Below, piece after piece: positions 38,229-47,477 of a stretch of 64,000 nt of DNA. The notes beneath the pieces were generated by a model, which worked only from the letters and a program-made list of their open reading frames with translations, was not told the DNA's origin and ran no database searches. Source of the stretch: G965212025 sp965237985 (lineage in GTDB: Bacteria; Pseudomonadota; Gammaproteobacteria; Poriferisulfidales; Oxydemutatoraceae). A program made the position numbers and the translations under genes. The stretch spans positions 558,001-622,000 of the forward strand of contig OZ250161.1 of NCBI GenBank assembly GCA_965237985.1, in the 5' to 3' direction. Positions within the stretch are counted from its first letter, which is position 1. Each line of letters begins with the position of its first letter.

Positions 38229-39026
38229 TTGGCAACTAAATCTTTGATCAAAAACGCGTGGCAAATAGAAAAAATGCGCACTGCCGGAAAGCTGGCGGCA
38301 CAAGTCCTTGAGGCACTGGAAGGAAAAATCATCCCGGGGATCAGCACGGAGGAGATCAACGACTTTTGCCACCGTTTTATCGTCGAGGAGCTCGATTGCG
38401 TTCCTGCCCCTTTAAACTATCTGGGCTTTCCCAAGTCCGTTTGCACTTCAGTCAACCACCAGGTGTGTCATGGAATTCCAGGGCAGAGGCACCTGAAGGC
38501 CGGAGACATCATCAATGTCGATGTCACCGTCATCAAAGATGGATTTCACGGTGACACCAGCAAAATGTTTGCCGTTGGAAAACCTGGTGTGCTTGCCCGG
38601 CGCCTGATGGAAATCACACGTCGTGCCATGTGGGAAGGAATAAAACAGGTTGCACCTGGAGCAAGACTGGGAGATATCGGGCATGCCATTCAAAGCTTCG
38701 CTGAAAAGGAGAGATTCAGTGTGGTTCGGGAATACTGCGGGCACGGAATCGGGCTGGGATTCCACGAGGAACCCAAAGTCCTGCACTACGGAACCCGCCA
38801 TACCGGCAGCGAGATCCTCCCGGGAATGACGTTTACCATTGAACCGATGATCAACGCCGGCAAAAGGCACGTCCGGTTACTGCCCGACCAATGGACTGTG
38901 GTCACCAAAGACCATTCCCTGTCAGCACAATGGGAACACACGATCCTGGCGACCGAACAGGGCTATGAAGTGCTGACTTTGCGGCAGGAAGAACGCGCTC
39001 CTGAATCCGAAGCGGGACGACAGTGA
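38229..39026 (+). CDS. map: Methionine aminopeptidase, type I
   Basis: 265 residues, start TTG 38229 with GGGAG upstream. The five metal ligands are in place: VDVTVIKDGFHGDTS (two Asp), GHGIGLGFHEEP (His), FTIEPM (Glu) and QWEHTI (Glu). It removes N-terminal Met from nascent proteins. Its stop overlaps the dapC start (GTGA), placing it first in a map-dapC-dapD-dapE unit. In many proteobacteria map lies near rpsB or dapD, so this linkage is plausible. Confidence 0.96.
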   Translation: MATKSLIKNAWQIEKMRTAGKLAAQVLEALEGKIIPGISTEEINDFCHRFIVEELDCVPAPLNYLGFPKSVCTSVNHQVCHGIPGQRHLKAGDIINVDVTVIKDGFHGDTSKMFAVGKPGVLARRLMEITRRAMWEGIKQVAPGARLGDIGHAIQSFAEKERFSVVREYCGHGIGLGFHEEPKVLHYGTRHTGSEILPGMTFTIEPMINAGKRHVRLLPDQWTVVTKDHSLSAQWEHTILATEQGYEVLTLRQEERAPESEAGRQ

Positions 39027-40225
39027 ATCCAGGGCTGGCAAAACTCAACCTTTATCCTTTTGAGCGACTGTCCGGATTGCTTAAAAACATCCCCCGTCCG
39101 GATAACCTCATCCAGCTTTCACTGGGGGAACCAAAACACGAACCACTGGCTTTTATTGCCGCTCTGCTGCGTGAAGGAAACGTCGGCCTTGCCAGCTATC
39201 CTTCAACCCGTGGGGGCGAAAAAATACGGACAGCCTGTGCCTCATGGCTGTGCAAACGTTTTGGATTGCCTGATGTATCCATAACTGAAGAACACCACGT
39301 GCTGCCAGTAAACGGGACCCGCGAGGCATTGTTTTCCATTGCACAATGCTTGGTAAAAAGCGCTGAAAATGTGCTGGTCATGTTGCCCAACCCGTTTTAC
39401 CAGATTTATGAAGGAGCCGCATTTCTTGCCGGAGCAGAACCGTTTTATCTGAATTGCCTCGCTGAAAATGGTTTTCTGCCTGATTTCGAAGAAGCGAGCG
39501 AAAGCGACTGGCAACGGTGCCAGCTGATATATGCTTGTTCACCTGGCAACCCCAGTGGACGAGTCATGCCGCAGGAAATGTTCACAAAACTGATTCGCCT
39601 CGCGCACCGTTATGATTTCTTCATCATTTCCGACGAGTGCTATTCGGAAATCTACCTCGACGAAGGCACACCGCCGCTGGGTTTACTCAACGCTTCCTGG
39701 CTTCTGGGCAACAATGATTTTTCCCGCTGTCTCGCTTTTTACAGTCTTTCCAAACGCTCCAACCTGCCCGGCATGCGTTCCGGCTTTGTTGCCGGAGACC
39801 CACACCTGATTGCATCTTTTGCAAAATATCGAAGCTACCACGGCTGCGCCATGTCTCCCCTGTTTCAAAAACTCAGTGCCGCTGCTTGGGCAGACGAGGA
39901 GCATGTGCGGGAAAACCGGGCGGCTTACCAAAGAAAATTCCAGAACTTCAGAAATATCGTTGCCGACCGCTTTCAGTTTCACGCTCCCGAAGGGGGTTTT
40001 TATTTCTGGCCGAATATCCGCTGTGCAGACGAAGATTTCACGCGCCGACTGTATGGCACAAAAGGCGTGGAGGTATTACCAGGTTCCTATCTATCGCGCA
40101 TGGTTCGGGGTTGCGACCCCGGTGCCGGGCGCGTTCGAATCGCACTGGTGCCGGAGGAAAAGGTCTGCCAGAAAGCGGCGTACCGCCTGCAGGAATTCCT
40201 CAATGAAGAACCCCCTCTTCATTGA
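39023..40225 (+). CDS. dapC: Succinyldiaminopimelate aminotransferase
   Basis: A 400-residue class I PLP aminotransferase: LSLGEPKH, NGTREALFSIAQ, CSPGNPSG, ISDECYSEIY, and the PLP-lysine region YSLSKRSNLPGMRSGF. The position before dapD and dapE supports DapC, which makes N-succinyl-LL-DAP for lysine and peptidoglycan. GTG start inside the map stop. The last codon and stop (CAT TGA) fall within the 288-bp repeat that carries dapD start sequence, so the C-terminus may have been replaced by the duplication. Confidence 0.9.
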   Translation: MNPGLAKLNLYPFERLSGLLKNIPRPDNLIQLSLGEPKHEPLAFIAALLREGNVGLASYPSTRGGEKIRTACASWLCKRFGLPDVSITEEHHVLPVNGTREALFSIAQCLVKSAENVLVMLPNPFYQIYEGAAFLAGAEPFYLNCLAENGFLPDFEEASESDWQRCQLIYACSPGNPSGRVMPQEMFTKLIRLAHRYDFFIISDECYSEIYLDEGTPPLGLLNASWLLGNNDFSRCLAFYSLSKRSNLPGMRSGFVAGDPHLIASFAKYRSYHGCAMSPLFQKLSAAAWADEEHVRENRAAYQRKFQNFRNIVADRFQFHAPEGGFYFWPNIRCADEDFTRRLYGTKGVEVLPGSYLSRMVRGCDPGAGRVRIALVPEEKVCQKAAYRLQEFLNEEPPLH

Positions 40226-41085
40226 GGCGGGCATTTCGAAGAGCAGCCACGTCATTTTTGCGCATCATCCGTACAACGACAGTTTTGACTTTCTCACGAT
40301 CGACTGACTGTCGGCTCCCATGGACTGCAATTTCCCCAGTGCCGATGGTGATTCCATAACCCGGTCCCGACACAATAAATCAGGGGTTTCCCGACAATGG
40401 AGTTCGCCGTGTTCCACCTGAAAGTTCCAAAAAAAAGCAAGGAATTTTCAGCGTTCGCCTCATCGTCAACAAGTTCAGGCTGCACGATGACCGAGCCATT
40501 AAAAAACCATTGAGGCGGGCATTTCGAAGAGCAGCCACGTCATTTTTGCGCATCATCCGTACAATGACAGTTCTGACTTTCTCACGATCGACTGACTGTC
40601 GGCTCCCATAGACTGCAATTTCCCCAGTGCCGATGGTGATTCCATAACCCGATCCCGGCACAATACATCAGAGTTTTCCTGACAATAGAGTTCGCCGTGT
40701 TCTACCTGAAAGTTCCAAAAGAAAGCAAGGAATTTTCAGCGTTCACCTCATCGTCAACAAATCAAGCTGCATGATGACAAAGCCATTAAAAAAACCATTG
40801 AAGCGGGCATTTCGCAGCAGCCACGTCATTTTTGCGCATCATCCGTACAACAACAGCTCTGACTTTCTCACGAGCGACTGACAGTCGGCACCCATGGACT
40901 ACAATTTCCCCAGTGCCGATGGTGATTCCATAGCCCGGTCACTGCACAATAAAGCAGAGTTTTCATTACAATGGAGTTCGCCGTGTTCTATTTGAAAGTT
41001 CCATTAAAGAAAGCAAGGAATTTTCAGTGTTCACCTCATCGTCAACAAAATCAGGATCCATGATGACAGAGCCGTTAAAAAAAAC
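40219..41085 (+). repeat. 288-bp tandem repeat containing the dapD start region
   Basis: GCATTTCG recurs at 40231, 40519 and 40807 (288 bp). The dapD-like start A(T/C)GATGAC recurs at 40484, 40771 and in the real gene at 41060. Each unit has about 250 bp of upstream sequence plus the first 10 or so codons of dapD, after which the upstream copies run into the next unit. Units diverge by a few percent. The result is three successive copies of the dapD 5' region, only the last leading into the full gene. Confidence 0.93.
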
Positions 41086-41890
41086 CATTGAAGCGGCTTA
41101 TGAAAACCGCCTCTCAATCCAGCCTGAAGACACCACTCACCCGGCCCGAAACGCCATAGAAGATTGCCTGGGAAACATGGAACGGGGAACGCTTCGTGTC
41201 GCCGAGAAACTCAACGGAGAATGGCACGTACATCAATGGCTGAAAAAAGCCGTGCTCCTGGCCTTCCGATTTAAGGAAAACAAAGTATTCGAAGCTGGAT
41301 ATACCCGTTTCTTTGACAAGCTGGAACTGCGCTTTGCGTCCTACGACGAAGCTCGTTTTCAAAAAGAAAAAGTCCGGGTGGTGCCGGGAGCTACAGTCCG
41401 CAGAGGTTCTTACATCGCAGAAAATGTTGTTTTGATGCCAAGTTACGTTAACATTGGTGCTTATGTGGACTCCGGCACCATGATAGACACCTGGGTCACG
41501 ATAGGTTCCTGTGTACAAATCGGCAAGAACGTACACATTTCCGGAGGGGTGGGGATTGGCGGAGTGCTGGAACCCCTGCAGGCAAATCCTACGATCATAG
41601 AAGACGACTGTTTCATCGGGGCCCGCTCAGAAATTGTGGAAGGGGTCGTGGTTGAACGCGGCAGCGTCGTTTCCATGGGCGTGTATATCGGGAAAAGCAC
41701 GCGGATTTATGACCGCCGGAGCGGGAACACGCTATATGGCCGTATCCCTTCAGGTTCGGTGGTTGTTCCCGGTTCGTTCCCGGCAAAAGACGGTTCACAC
41801 AGTCTTTACTGCGCAGTCATCGTCAAGCAGGTGGACGAAAAAACCAGGTCAAAAACCAGTATAAATCAACTGCTTCGCATGTCAGAGTAA
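41060..41890 (+). CDS. dapD: Tetrahydrodipicolinate N-succinyltransferase
   Basis: 276 residues from ATG 41060 (MTEPLKKTIEAAYENR), matching the E. coli length of 274. A left-handed beta-helix of hexapeptide repeats runs through GAYVDSGTMIDTWVTIGSCVQIGKN-type text, and ISGGVGIGGVLEPLQA is the family signature. It succinylates THDP for lysine and meso-DAP. TAATG overlap with dapE. The repeated upstream copies may provide extra promoters or ribosome sites. Confidence 0.96.
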   Translation: MMTEPLKKTIEAAYENRLSIQPEDTTHPARNAIEDCLGNMERGTLRVAEKLNGEWHVHQWLKKAVLLAFRFKENKVFEAGYTRFFDKLELRFASYDEARFQKEKVRVVPGATVRRGSYIAENVVLMPSYVNIGAYVDSGTMIDTWVTIGSCVQIGKNVHISGGVGIGGVLEPLQANPTIIEDDCFIGARSEIVEGVVVERGSVVSMGVYIGKSTRIYDRRSGNTLYGRIPSGSVVVPGSFPAKDGSHSLYCAVIVKQVDEKTRSKTSINQLLRMSE

Positions 41891-43011
41891 TGAAAACGCT
41901 TGAACTGACTCAAGCCCTGATCCGAAAACCCTCAGTCACTCCGAAGGACTGTGGTTGCCAGACCCTGATCGCGGACCGGCTCGCTAAAATCGGCTTTGAC
42001 ATTCAAACCATGAACTGCGAAGGCGTGTCCAACCTCTGGGCACGGCTGGGCAATGAACCACCACTGCTGGCATTTGCCGGCCACACGGATGTGGTGCCGA
42101 CCGGCGACCTGGCAGCATGGAAATACCCACCTTTTGACGCAACAATAGAAGGCAATCTCTTGTATGGACGCGGCGCGGCGGATATGAAAGGCGGCGTTGC
42201 CGCAATGGCGACAGCATGCGAACGCTTTGCCCCGCTCCGATCCCGAGGTTCACTCGCATTGCTTTTGACCAGCGATGAAGAAGGGCCGGCCTTGCATGGC
42301 ACGAAGCATGTGGTTGATACCTTGCAGGAATCCGGCACAAAAATAGATTGGTGTGTGATCGGAGAACCTTCCTGTTCCCTTTCTTTCGGCGACAGCATCA
42401 AGCATGGACGCCGTGGTACATTAACCGGCTATCTGCGTATAAACGGGATACAGGGACATATCGCCTACCCGGAAAAAGCACGCAACCCAATCCATGAATC
42501 AGCACAATTTTTCAAAAAGCTGTGTGCAGAAAGCTGGGATGAGGGAAACGACGATTTCCCTCCAACCAGTCTGCAAATTGTTGAAACGCATGCCGGAGTC
42601 GGAGCCGACAATGTCATTCCCGCAACCCTGAAGGCCACTTTCAACTTCCGCTACTCCACCGCCGTCAGCGACGGGCAGTTGCGTGCCCGGGTTGTGCAAT
42701 TGTTGAATGCTGAAAAACTGGACTACGAACTGAAGTGGCACACCTCTGGCAAACCTTTTTTAACCAGAGGGGGAAAGCTGAAACAGGCAGTGTGTACAGC
42801 AGTCGCAGGCGTCACCGGAATTCTGCCGCAGCCTTCAACGGCAGGTGGTACATCCGACGGTCGCTTCATTGCCCCCGCGGGAGCAGAAGTGATTGAATTT
42901 GGCACACTAAACGACAGCATTCACAAAATAAATGAACACGTACACGTAGGGGACCTGGAACGTTTAAGCGAAATCTATTACCGCGTCATGACTGATTTGC
43001 TTGGCGATTAA
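41890..43011 (+). CDS. dapE: Succinyl-diaminopimelate desuccinylase
   Basis: 373 residues, an M20 metallopeptidase. Metal ligands and catalytic residues show in FAGHTDVVPTGD, GRGAADMKGG, TSDEEGPA, IGEPS and GGTSDGRF. It releases LL-DAP. The start is translationally coupled to dapD. The 3' end overlaps the convergent exonuclease gene by 26 nt. Confidence 0.96.
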   Translation: MKTLELTQALIRKPSVTPKDCGCQTLIADRLAKIGFDIQTMNCEGVSNLWARLGNEPPLLAFAGHTDVVPTGDLAAWKYPPFDATIEGNLLYGRGAADMKGGVAAMATACERFAPLRSRGSLALLLTSDEEGPALHGTKHVVDTLQESGTKIDWCVIGEPSCSLSFGDSIKHGRRGTLTGYLRINGIQGHIAYPEKARNPIHESAQFFKKLCAESWDEGNDDFPPTSLQIVETHAGVGADNVIPATLKATFNFRYSTAVSDGQLRARVVQLLNAEKLDYELKWHTSGKPFLTRGGKLKQAVCTAVAGVTGILPQPSTAGGTSDGRFIAPAGAEVIEFGTLNDSIHKINEHVHVGDLERLSEIYYRVMTDLLGD

Positions 43012-43789
43012 CCCACGCTCCAGCCTGCAATCGCCGCAGAAATTCCTCGCGGTGTTCCTGACCTGAAGCAATAAGCGCTTTTTCCAGGCGCTCATCCAAA
43101 GCCGTGCCCTCACCCTTCCCCAGGTGACCGCGTGTATGTTCAAAGCGCAAGTAAATCAACCAGGTATTCAAGACATCCCACTCACAGTAATTACGGATCT
43201 TCTGGATCTCACTGTTTTGCCATAGCTCGTAAACCTGGTCACCGTGCATACCCGGCTTTCCCGGGAAACCCATAATTTTGGCAACCTCGTCCAGAGGCGC
43301 TCGATTTTGACCACTGTAGCCTGACAACACGTCCATGAGGTCCAAATGCCGCTGGTGAAAACGGTTGTAGTAGTTGTTCCAGCGAAAAGCTTGGTCAGAG
43401 TCCCCAGACTCCCAGTATAAGGAAGCATCTACACTCCGGAACAAAGAACGGTAATGCAACACCGGGAAGTCAAAACCACTGCCATTCCAGCTCACTAATT
43501 GCGGCTTGTGCCTGGCAAGCAGCACGAAAAAAATTCGCAGCAAGTCTTTCTCCGGAGTATTTTCATCACCTATCGAATCCACAAGCAGCTTTTTCCCGTC
43601 ATCGAACACAAAAGAGATGGCGATCACCCGATGCAGGTGCGGTGGCAAAAAACGCTTTCCGGTTTTTTGTTCATGAACATGCTCCAACACGCGTACCGCA
43701 TCCTGGTCGGCCAGGCCCTGCATATCATGAAGCAATCTTCCGGCATCCGCGTCAGGTACGGTTTCAATATCAAAAGCCATTCGCTTCAT
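42986..43789 (-). CDS. Predicted 3'-5' exonuclease, PolB-like DEDD family
   Basis: 267 residues. DEDD exonuclease sites: FDIET (Exo I), SWNGSGFDFPVL (Exo II), and YCEWDVLNTWLIYLRF (Exo III). It matches the small proteobacterial proteins related to the exonuclease domain of DNA polymerase B (COG3298 type). The function in repair is assumed, not shown. The start overlaps the cysM stop by 4 nt, so it ends the long minus-strand run. Confidence 0.85.
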   Translation of the reverse strand: MKRMAFDIETVPDADAGRLLHDMQGLADQDAVRVLEHVHEQKTGKRFLPPHLHRVIAISFVFDDGKKLLVDSIGDENTPEKDLLRIFFVLLARHKPQLVSWNGSGFDFPVLHYRSLFRSVDASLYWESGDSDQAFRWNNYYNRFHQRHLDLMDVLSGYSGQNRAPLDEVAKIMGFPGKPGMHGDQVYELWQNSEIQKIRNYCEWDVLNTWLIYLRFEHTRGHLGKGEGTALDERLEKALIASGQEHREEFLRRLQAGAWVNRQANQS

Positions 43790-44679
43790 GATGGGAAAAT
43801 CCCGCTGGAAATATAGCGGTCACCACGATCGCAGACGATGGACACCACCAAAGCTCCTTTTTGCTCGTGCGCCACCTGCGTAGCAACCCGGACACAGCCA
43901 CCCGAAGAAGGCCCGCAAAAAATTCCCTCACGGGAGGCAAGTTCGCGCATGGTGTTTTCCGCGTCTTCCTGCGTCACGTCTATTTCACGGTCAACGCGCG
44001 AGGCGTCGAATATCTTCGGCAAATAAGCTTTTGGCCAGCGCCTAATGCCGGGAATTCGGGTTCCTTCCGCCGGTTGCACGCCGATGATCTCAATCGCAGA
44101 GTTACATTCTTTCAAATAGTGGGAAACTCCCATAATGGTTCCCGTAGTACCCATGGAACTCACAAAGTGCGTGATTTCCCCGTGTGTATCACGCCAGATT
44201 TCCGGACCGGTAGTCTCGTAATGCGCCGCCGGATTATCTGGATTTGCAAACTGGTTCAAGAGATGTCCTTCACCACGGGAAGCCATTTGCTCCGCCAAAT
44301 CGCGGGCGCCTTCCATACTTTCCTGTTCGGACACGAGAATAATTTCCGCACCATAGGCCTTCATGCAGGCACGACGCTCAAGGCTCATGGTTTCCGGCAT
44401 GATCAGTTTCAGGCGATAACCGCGTATTGCCGCCACCATTGCCAGAGCAATGCCGGTATTGCCACTGGTGGCCTCGATCAACGTATCCCCTGTGCGGATC
44501 GTACCCCGTTCCTCAGCGCGCATAATCATGTAAAGCGCTGGACGATCCTTGACCGAACCGGCAGGGTTGTCGCCTTCCAGTTTTGCCAGCACCTGACTGT
44601 CACCAGTGTCCATGCGTTGCAAAGCAACCAACGGGGTGTTGCCGATCAAGCGTTCCGTGCTGTAAGCATCAATATCCAT
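43786..44679 (-). CDS. cysM: Cysteine synthase B
   Basis: 297 residues, fold-type II PLP enzyme. GNTPLV, the PLP lysine in NPAGSVKDRPA, the TSGNTGIALA loop, SSMGTTGTIMG phosphate site and FCGPSSGG. The arrangement near residue 210 (GTRIPGIRRWP) favours CysM over CysK. It makes cysteine (or S-sulfocysteine) from O-acetylserine. Next to acpS in the usual gammaproteobacterial order. Confidence 0.94.
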   Translation of the reverse strand: MDIDAYSTERLIGNTPLVALQRMDTGDSQVLAKLEGDNPAGSVKDRPALYMIMRAEERGTIRTGDTLIEATSGNTGIALAMVAAIRGYRLKLIMPETMSLERRACMKAYGAEIILVSEQESMEGARDLAEQMASRGEGHLLNQFANPDNPAAHYETTGPEIWRDTHGEITHFVSSMGTTGTIMGVSHYLKECNSAIEIIGVQPAEGTRIPGIRRWPKAYLPKIFDASRVDREIDVTQEDAENTMRELASREGIFCGPSSGGCVRVATQVAHEQKGALVVSIVCDRGDRYISSGIFPS

Positions 44680-44682
44680 AAC

Positions 44683-45072
44683 CTACTCCTCCCTGGCCAG
44701 CACAGCCTGTGCCACCGCGTATCCTGTTTCTCCGGAAATGCTCAGGTGCATGCACATCCCTTTGCTTGGCAATGGAGCGCATGCCTTTTCCGGCCAGCTC
44801 CCGTGCGGGCGACCACATTCATCATGAAGAACTGCAATTTCATTGGCGAAACTACCGCTGGTAAAACCACTCCCCAAAGCCTTGACCATCGCTTCTTTCG
44901 CGGCAAACCGGCGCGCAAGAAATGCGGCCTGATCAGGACTGCGTTCGAAGCCACTCATTTCCATCGGGTGCAACAGTCGCGCCACCAGACGTCCTCGGTA
45001 GCGCGCATAGAGGCGACGCATACGCTTGACGCTGACAATATCGATGCCAATACCAAAAATTCCCGGGCTCAT
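44683..45072 (-). CDS. acpS: Holo-[acyl-carrier-protein] synthase
   Basis: 129 residues from ATG 45072; a GTG three codons upstream overlaps pdxJ. GIGIDIVSVKRM holds the Mg-binding Asp, ARRFAAKEAMVKALGSG the Glu/Lys core, and HLSISGETGYAVAQAVL the C-terminus. It adds 4'-phosphopantetheine to ACP. The start comes two nt after the pdxJ stop. Confidence 0.95.
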   Translation of the reverse strand: MSPGIFGIGIDIVSVKRMRRLYARYRGRLVARLLHPMEMSGFERSPDQAAFLARRFAAKEAMVKALGSGFTSGSFANEIAVLHDECGRPHGSWPEKACAPLPSKGMCMHLSISGETGYAVAQAVLAREE

Positions 45073-45073
45073 G

Positions 45074-45799
45074 TCAACCACCCATGGCAGATTTCATGGC
45101 GCGCACTGCCTCAGGCAGGCCCACAAAGACTGCGTCTGCAACTATAGAATGACCGATATTCAATTCGTGCACGAAAGGAAGTCCCGCAACTGCCCGTACA
45201 TTGTCGCGATGCAATCCATGACCAGCATTGACCGTCAAACCCAATGCATTCGCATGCCGGGCAGCACCAAGCAAACGATTGAATTCTCCGGTCTGTACAC
45301 CGCCGACGGCATCGGCGTATTTTCCGGTATGCAACTCTACGCAGTCAGCGCCCACGAGCTGTGCCTGATCAATCATCTTCTGCTCCGGTTCGATAAACAG
45401 TGAAACCCTGATGCCAACCTCGTTCAAAGCCCCACATACCTTGCGCACCTGGCTGGCATGTGAAAAAACATCCAGTCCCCCTTCAGTAGTCAACTCCTCA
45501 CGTCGCTCAGGCACCAGGCAAACATAATCGGGCTTCAAACGCAGCGCAATTCCCAGCATTTCATCCGTCGCCGCCATTTCCATATTGAGTGAGGTGGTAA
45601 TCCGCTCACGTGCCAGTTCAAGGTCACAATCCTGAATATGTCGGCGGTCTTCGCGAAGGTGCAAAGTAATGCCATCAGCACCATTGGACTCCGCCAAATG
45701 CATGGCTTGCCCCAGATCCGGGTAGGCAGTCAGCCTCGCCTGTCGCAAGGTTGCCACGTGATCCAGGTTGACCCCCAGACGCACCGGGCTATTTTGCAT
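45074..45799 (-). CDS. pdxJ: Pyridoxine 5'-phosphate synthase
   Basis: 241 residues. GVNLDHVATLRQAR, GADGITLHLREDRRHI, NMEMAATDEML, CLVPERREELTTEGGLDV, and ELHTGKYA match the TIM-barrel enzyme of DXP-dependent B6 synthesis. It supplies PLP for the several PLP enzymes here. Its first 11 nt overlap the recO 3' end. Confidence 0.97.
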   Translation of the reverse strand: MQNSPVRLGVNLDHVATLRQARLTAYPDLGQAMHLAESNGADGITLHLREDRRHIQDCDLELARERITTSLNMEMAATDEMLGIALRLKPDYVCLVPERREELTTEGGLDVFSHASQVRKVCGALNEVGIRVSLFIEPEQKMIDQAQLVGADCVELHTGKYADAVGGVQTGEFNRLLGAARHANALGLTVNAGHGLHRDNVRAVAGLPFVHELNIGHSIVADAVFVGLPEAVRAMKSAMGG

Positions 45800-46487
45800 T
45801 TTTCAGACTATGCAGTTTTTTCATGATTTCCTGAACACGCAGGGGACGCCTGCGAAATTTTTCAGCCAGTATGCCGTGCAACAAACTTTTCGCTTCCCGC
45901 ATAATCTGCGGAGAGCGCTCTTGCAAATCACCTCGCAAAGCAAGCAGAGTTCGACCACTAAACACAGTTCTGGCGGCAGTGGCAGTAGCACCATGGTGAA
46001 AACTGAAGCCTTTGCCGGGCTCGTAATCATAACAACGTTCGGCGAGCAAAGGTTCGTTGGTTTTGAAGTCCCTCTCCAGAGGAATGATGAACCCTGACAA
46101 TTCCAGCAGTTTCAATTCAAACAGGCGCAGCGCACGAGCCTGTTCAGATGGGCCGGAACCCAGACGCCGTAAAGCAGTTCCGTAGCAGTCAAACAATGAC
46201 TGCGAGCCAAGACCGCGCGGCACCAGTCGCACAACCAGTTCATTGAGATACATGCCTGAAATTTTTTCTTCCGCAGCGACCAGCAACTGCCTGCCGCTTT
46301 GATCCAGGTTGCGCAAATTCAACAACTCACCACGACCTGTGCAGGTCAGCAAGGTCGGAATAAAGGGCTGCAGAGATTTTCCCAGCATCCGTCTCGAATG
46401 GCGCGCCACCACAGTGAGATGTCCGTATTCCGGGGTCAGGAATTGCGCCAGCTTGGCACTTTCATTGTAATGCCTTAAATGCAGCAA
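45789..46487 (-). CDS. recO: DNA repair protein RecO
   Basis: RecO loads RecA with RecR and anneals strands. 232 residues from TTG 46487: LTPEYGHLTVVARHSRR (OB fold), LQPFIPTLLTCTGRGELLNL, then the helical domain. Homologues have about ten more N-terminal residues, and the frame stays open upstream (VFDRQPCW...), so the real start may be a non-standard codon further up. No zinc-finger cysteines are seen, as in E. coli. Confidence 0.88.
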   Translation of the reverse strand: MLHLRHYNESAKLAQFLTPEYGHLTVVARHSRRMLGKSLQPFIPTLLTCTGRGELLNLRNLDQSGRQLLVAAEEKISGMYLNELVVRLVPRGLGSQSLFDCYGTALRRLGSGPSEQARALRLFELKLLELSGFIIPLERDFKTNEPLLAERCYDYEPGKGFSFHHGATATAARTVFSGRTLLALRGDLQERSPQIMREAKSLLHGILAEKFRRRPLRVQEIMKKLHSLKNAK

Positions 46488-46595
46488 CCAGCATGGTTGC
46501 CGGTCAAAAACAACTATGGTAGCCAGTGTGTTTTTTCAAAAATAACCGCGCCGGTCAATAAAGCCCATGCTGAATGGTGCGCCGACCACTCTTCT

Positions 46596-47477
46596 TTACA
46601 TCCCAGCAAGACCGACACGTGCCACAGTTTCTTTTTGCCACCCCCGTCGAACTTTGATCCACAGTCGCAAATACACATGTTCGCCGGAAATGGCTTCAAT
46701 GGATTTACGTGCCTTGATGCTCACCCGCTTCAGGCGTTCACCACCCTTGCCCAGCAAAATCAGGCGCTGACTGGCTCTTTCCACCAGTACCTGAACATGA
46801 ATATGCAACACATCGTTTTTCCTCTCAAACTGTTCCGTCGAGACATGGATCACGTGGGGCAATTCTTTTTTCAATTCCCGCATGAACTGCTCGCGAACCA
46901 TGTCGGCGGCCAGCGCCTCCTGTTTGCGGTCCGTGATCTCATTTTTCCGATACAAAAAATCCCCTTCCGGCAAACGCTTCATCAACAGTTCCTGAAAGTC
47001 GGCGAGCGAACTGTCATGCAGTGCGGAAAGAGGGAAGATTTCAGAAAAGTCGTGACGACCGGCGGCTTCCGAAATAGTCTTGAGCAACTCTCTTTTGTCA
47101 CGCAGAAGGTCTACTTTGTTCAAAACCAGCACACAAGGCTTTTTGGCTTCGATGATGCGGTCCAGCACATTTTGATCACCCGGCAACCAGCGCTTGTGCT
47201 CGACCATTTGCACCACCAGATCGGCACTTTCCAATGCCCACTGGGCATTATCAATATCCAGCCGATCCAGCATGTACCTACTGCGAGCATGAATGCCCGG
47301 AGTATCCACCAGGACCAGTTGCTCGCCATCGGCGTTGCAAATACCGCGGATGTTAGTGCGCGTCGTCCGGGGCTTCGACGTCACAGACGAAATGTGCGTT
47401 TTCAGCAAGCGGTTGAACAAGGTGGATTTGCCAACATTGGGTCTGCCACTTATCGAAAAAACCCCGCAGTGGGTCAT
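46596..47477 (-). CDS. era: GTPase Era
   Basis: 293 residues. G1 GRPNVGKST, G2 region TTRTNIRG, G3 DTPG, G4 NKVD, then a C-terminal KH domain with ERASQRLILLGKGGERLK. It binds 16S rRNA during 30S assembly. Its start overlaps the rnc stop (ATGA). Confidence 0.97.
   Translation of the reverse strand: MTHCGVFSISGRPNVGKSTLFNRLLKTHISSVTSKPRTTRTNIRGICNADGEQLVLVDTPGIHARSRYMLDRLDIDNAQWALESADLVVQMVEHKRWLPGDQNVLDRIIEAKKPCVLVLNKVDLLRDKRELLKTISEAAGRHDFSEIFPLSALHDSSLADFQELLMKRLPEGDFLYRKNEITDRKQEALAADMVREQFMRELKKELPHVIHVSTEQFERKNDVLHIHVQVLVERASQRLILLGKGGERLKRVSIKARKSIEAISGEHVYLRLWIKVRRGWQKETVARVGLAGM

Noticed and set aside
43861..45147. A 428-codon plus-strand frame across cysM and acpS
   Set aside because: Antisense shadow of two well-supported genes.
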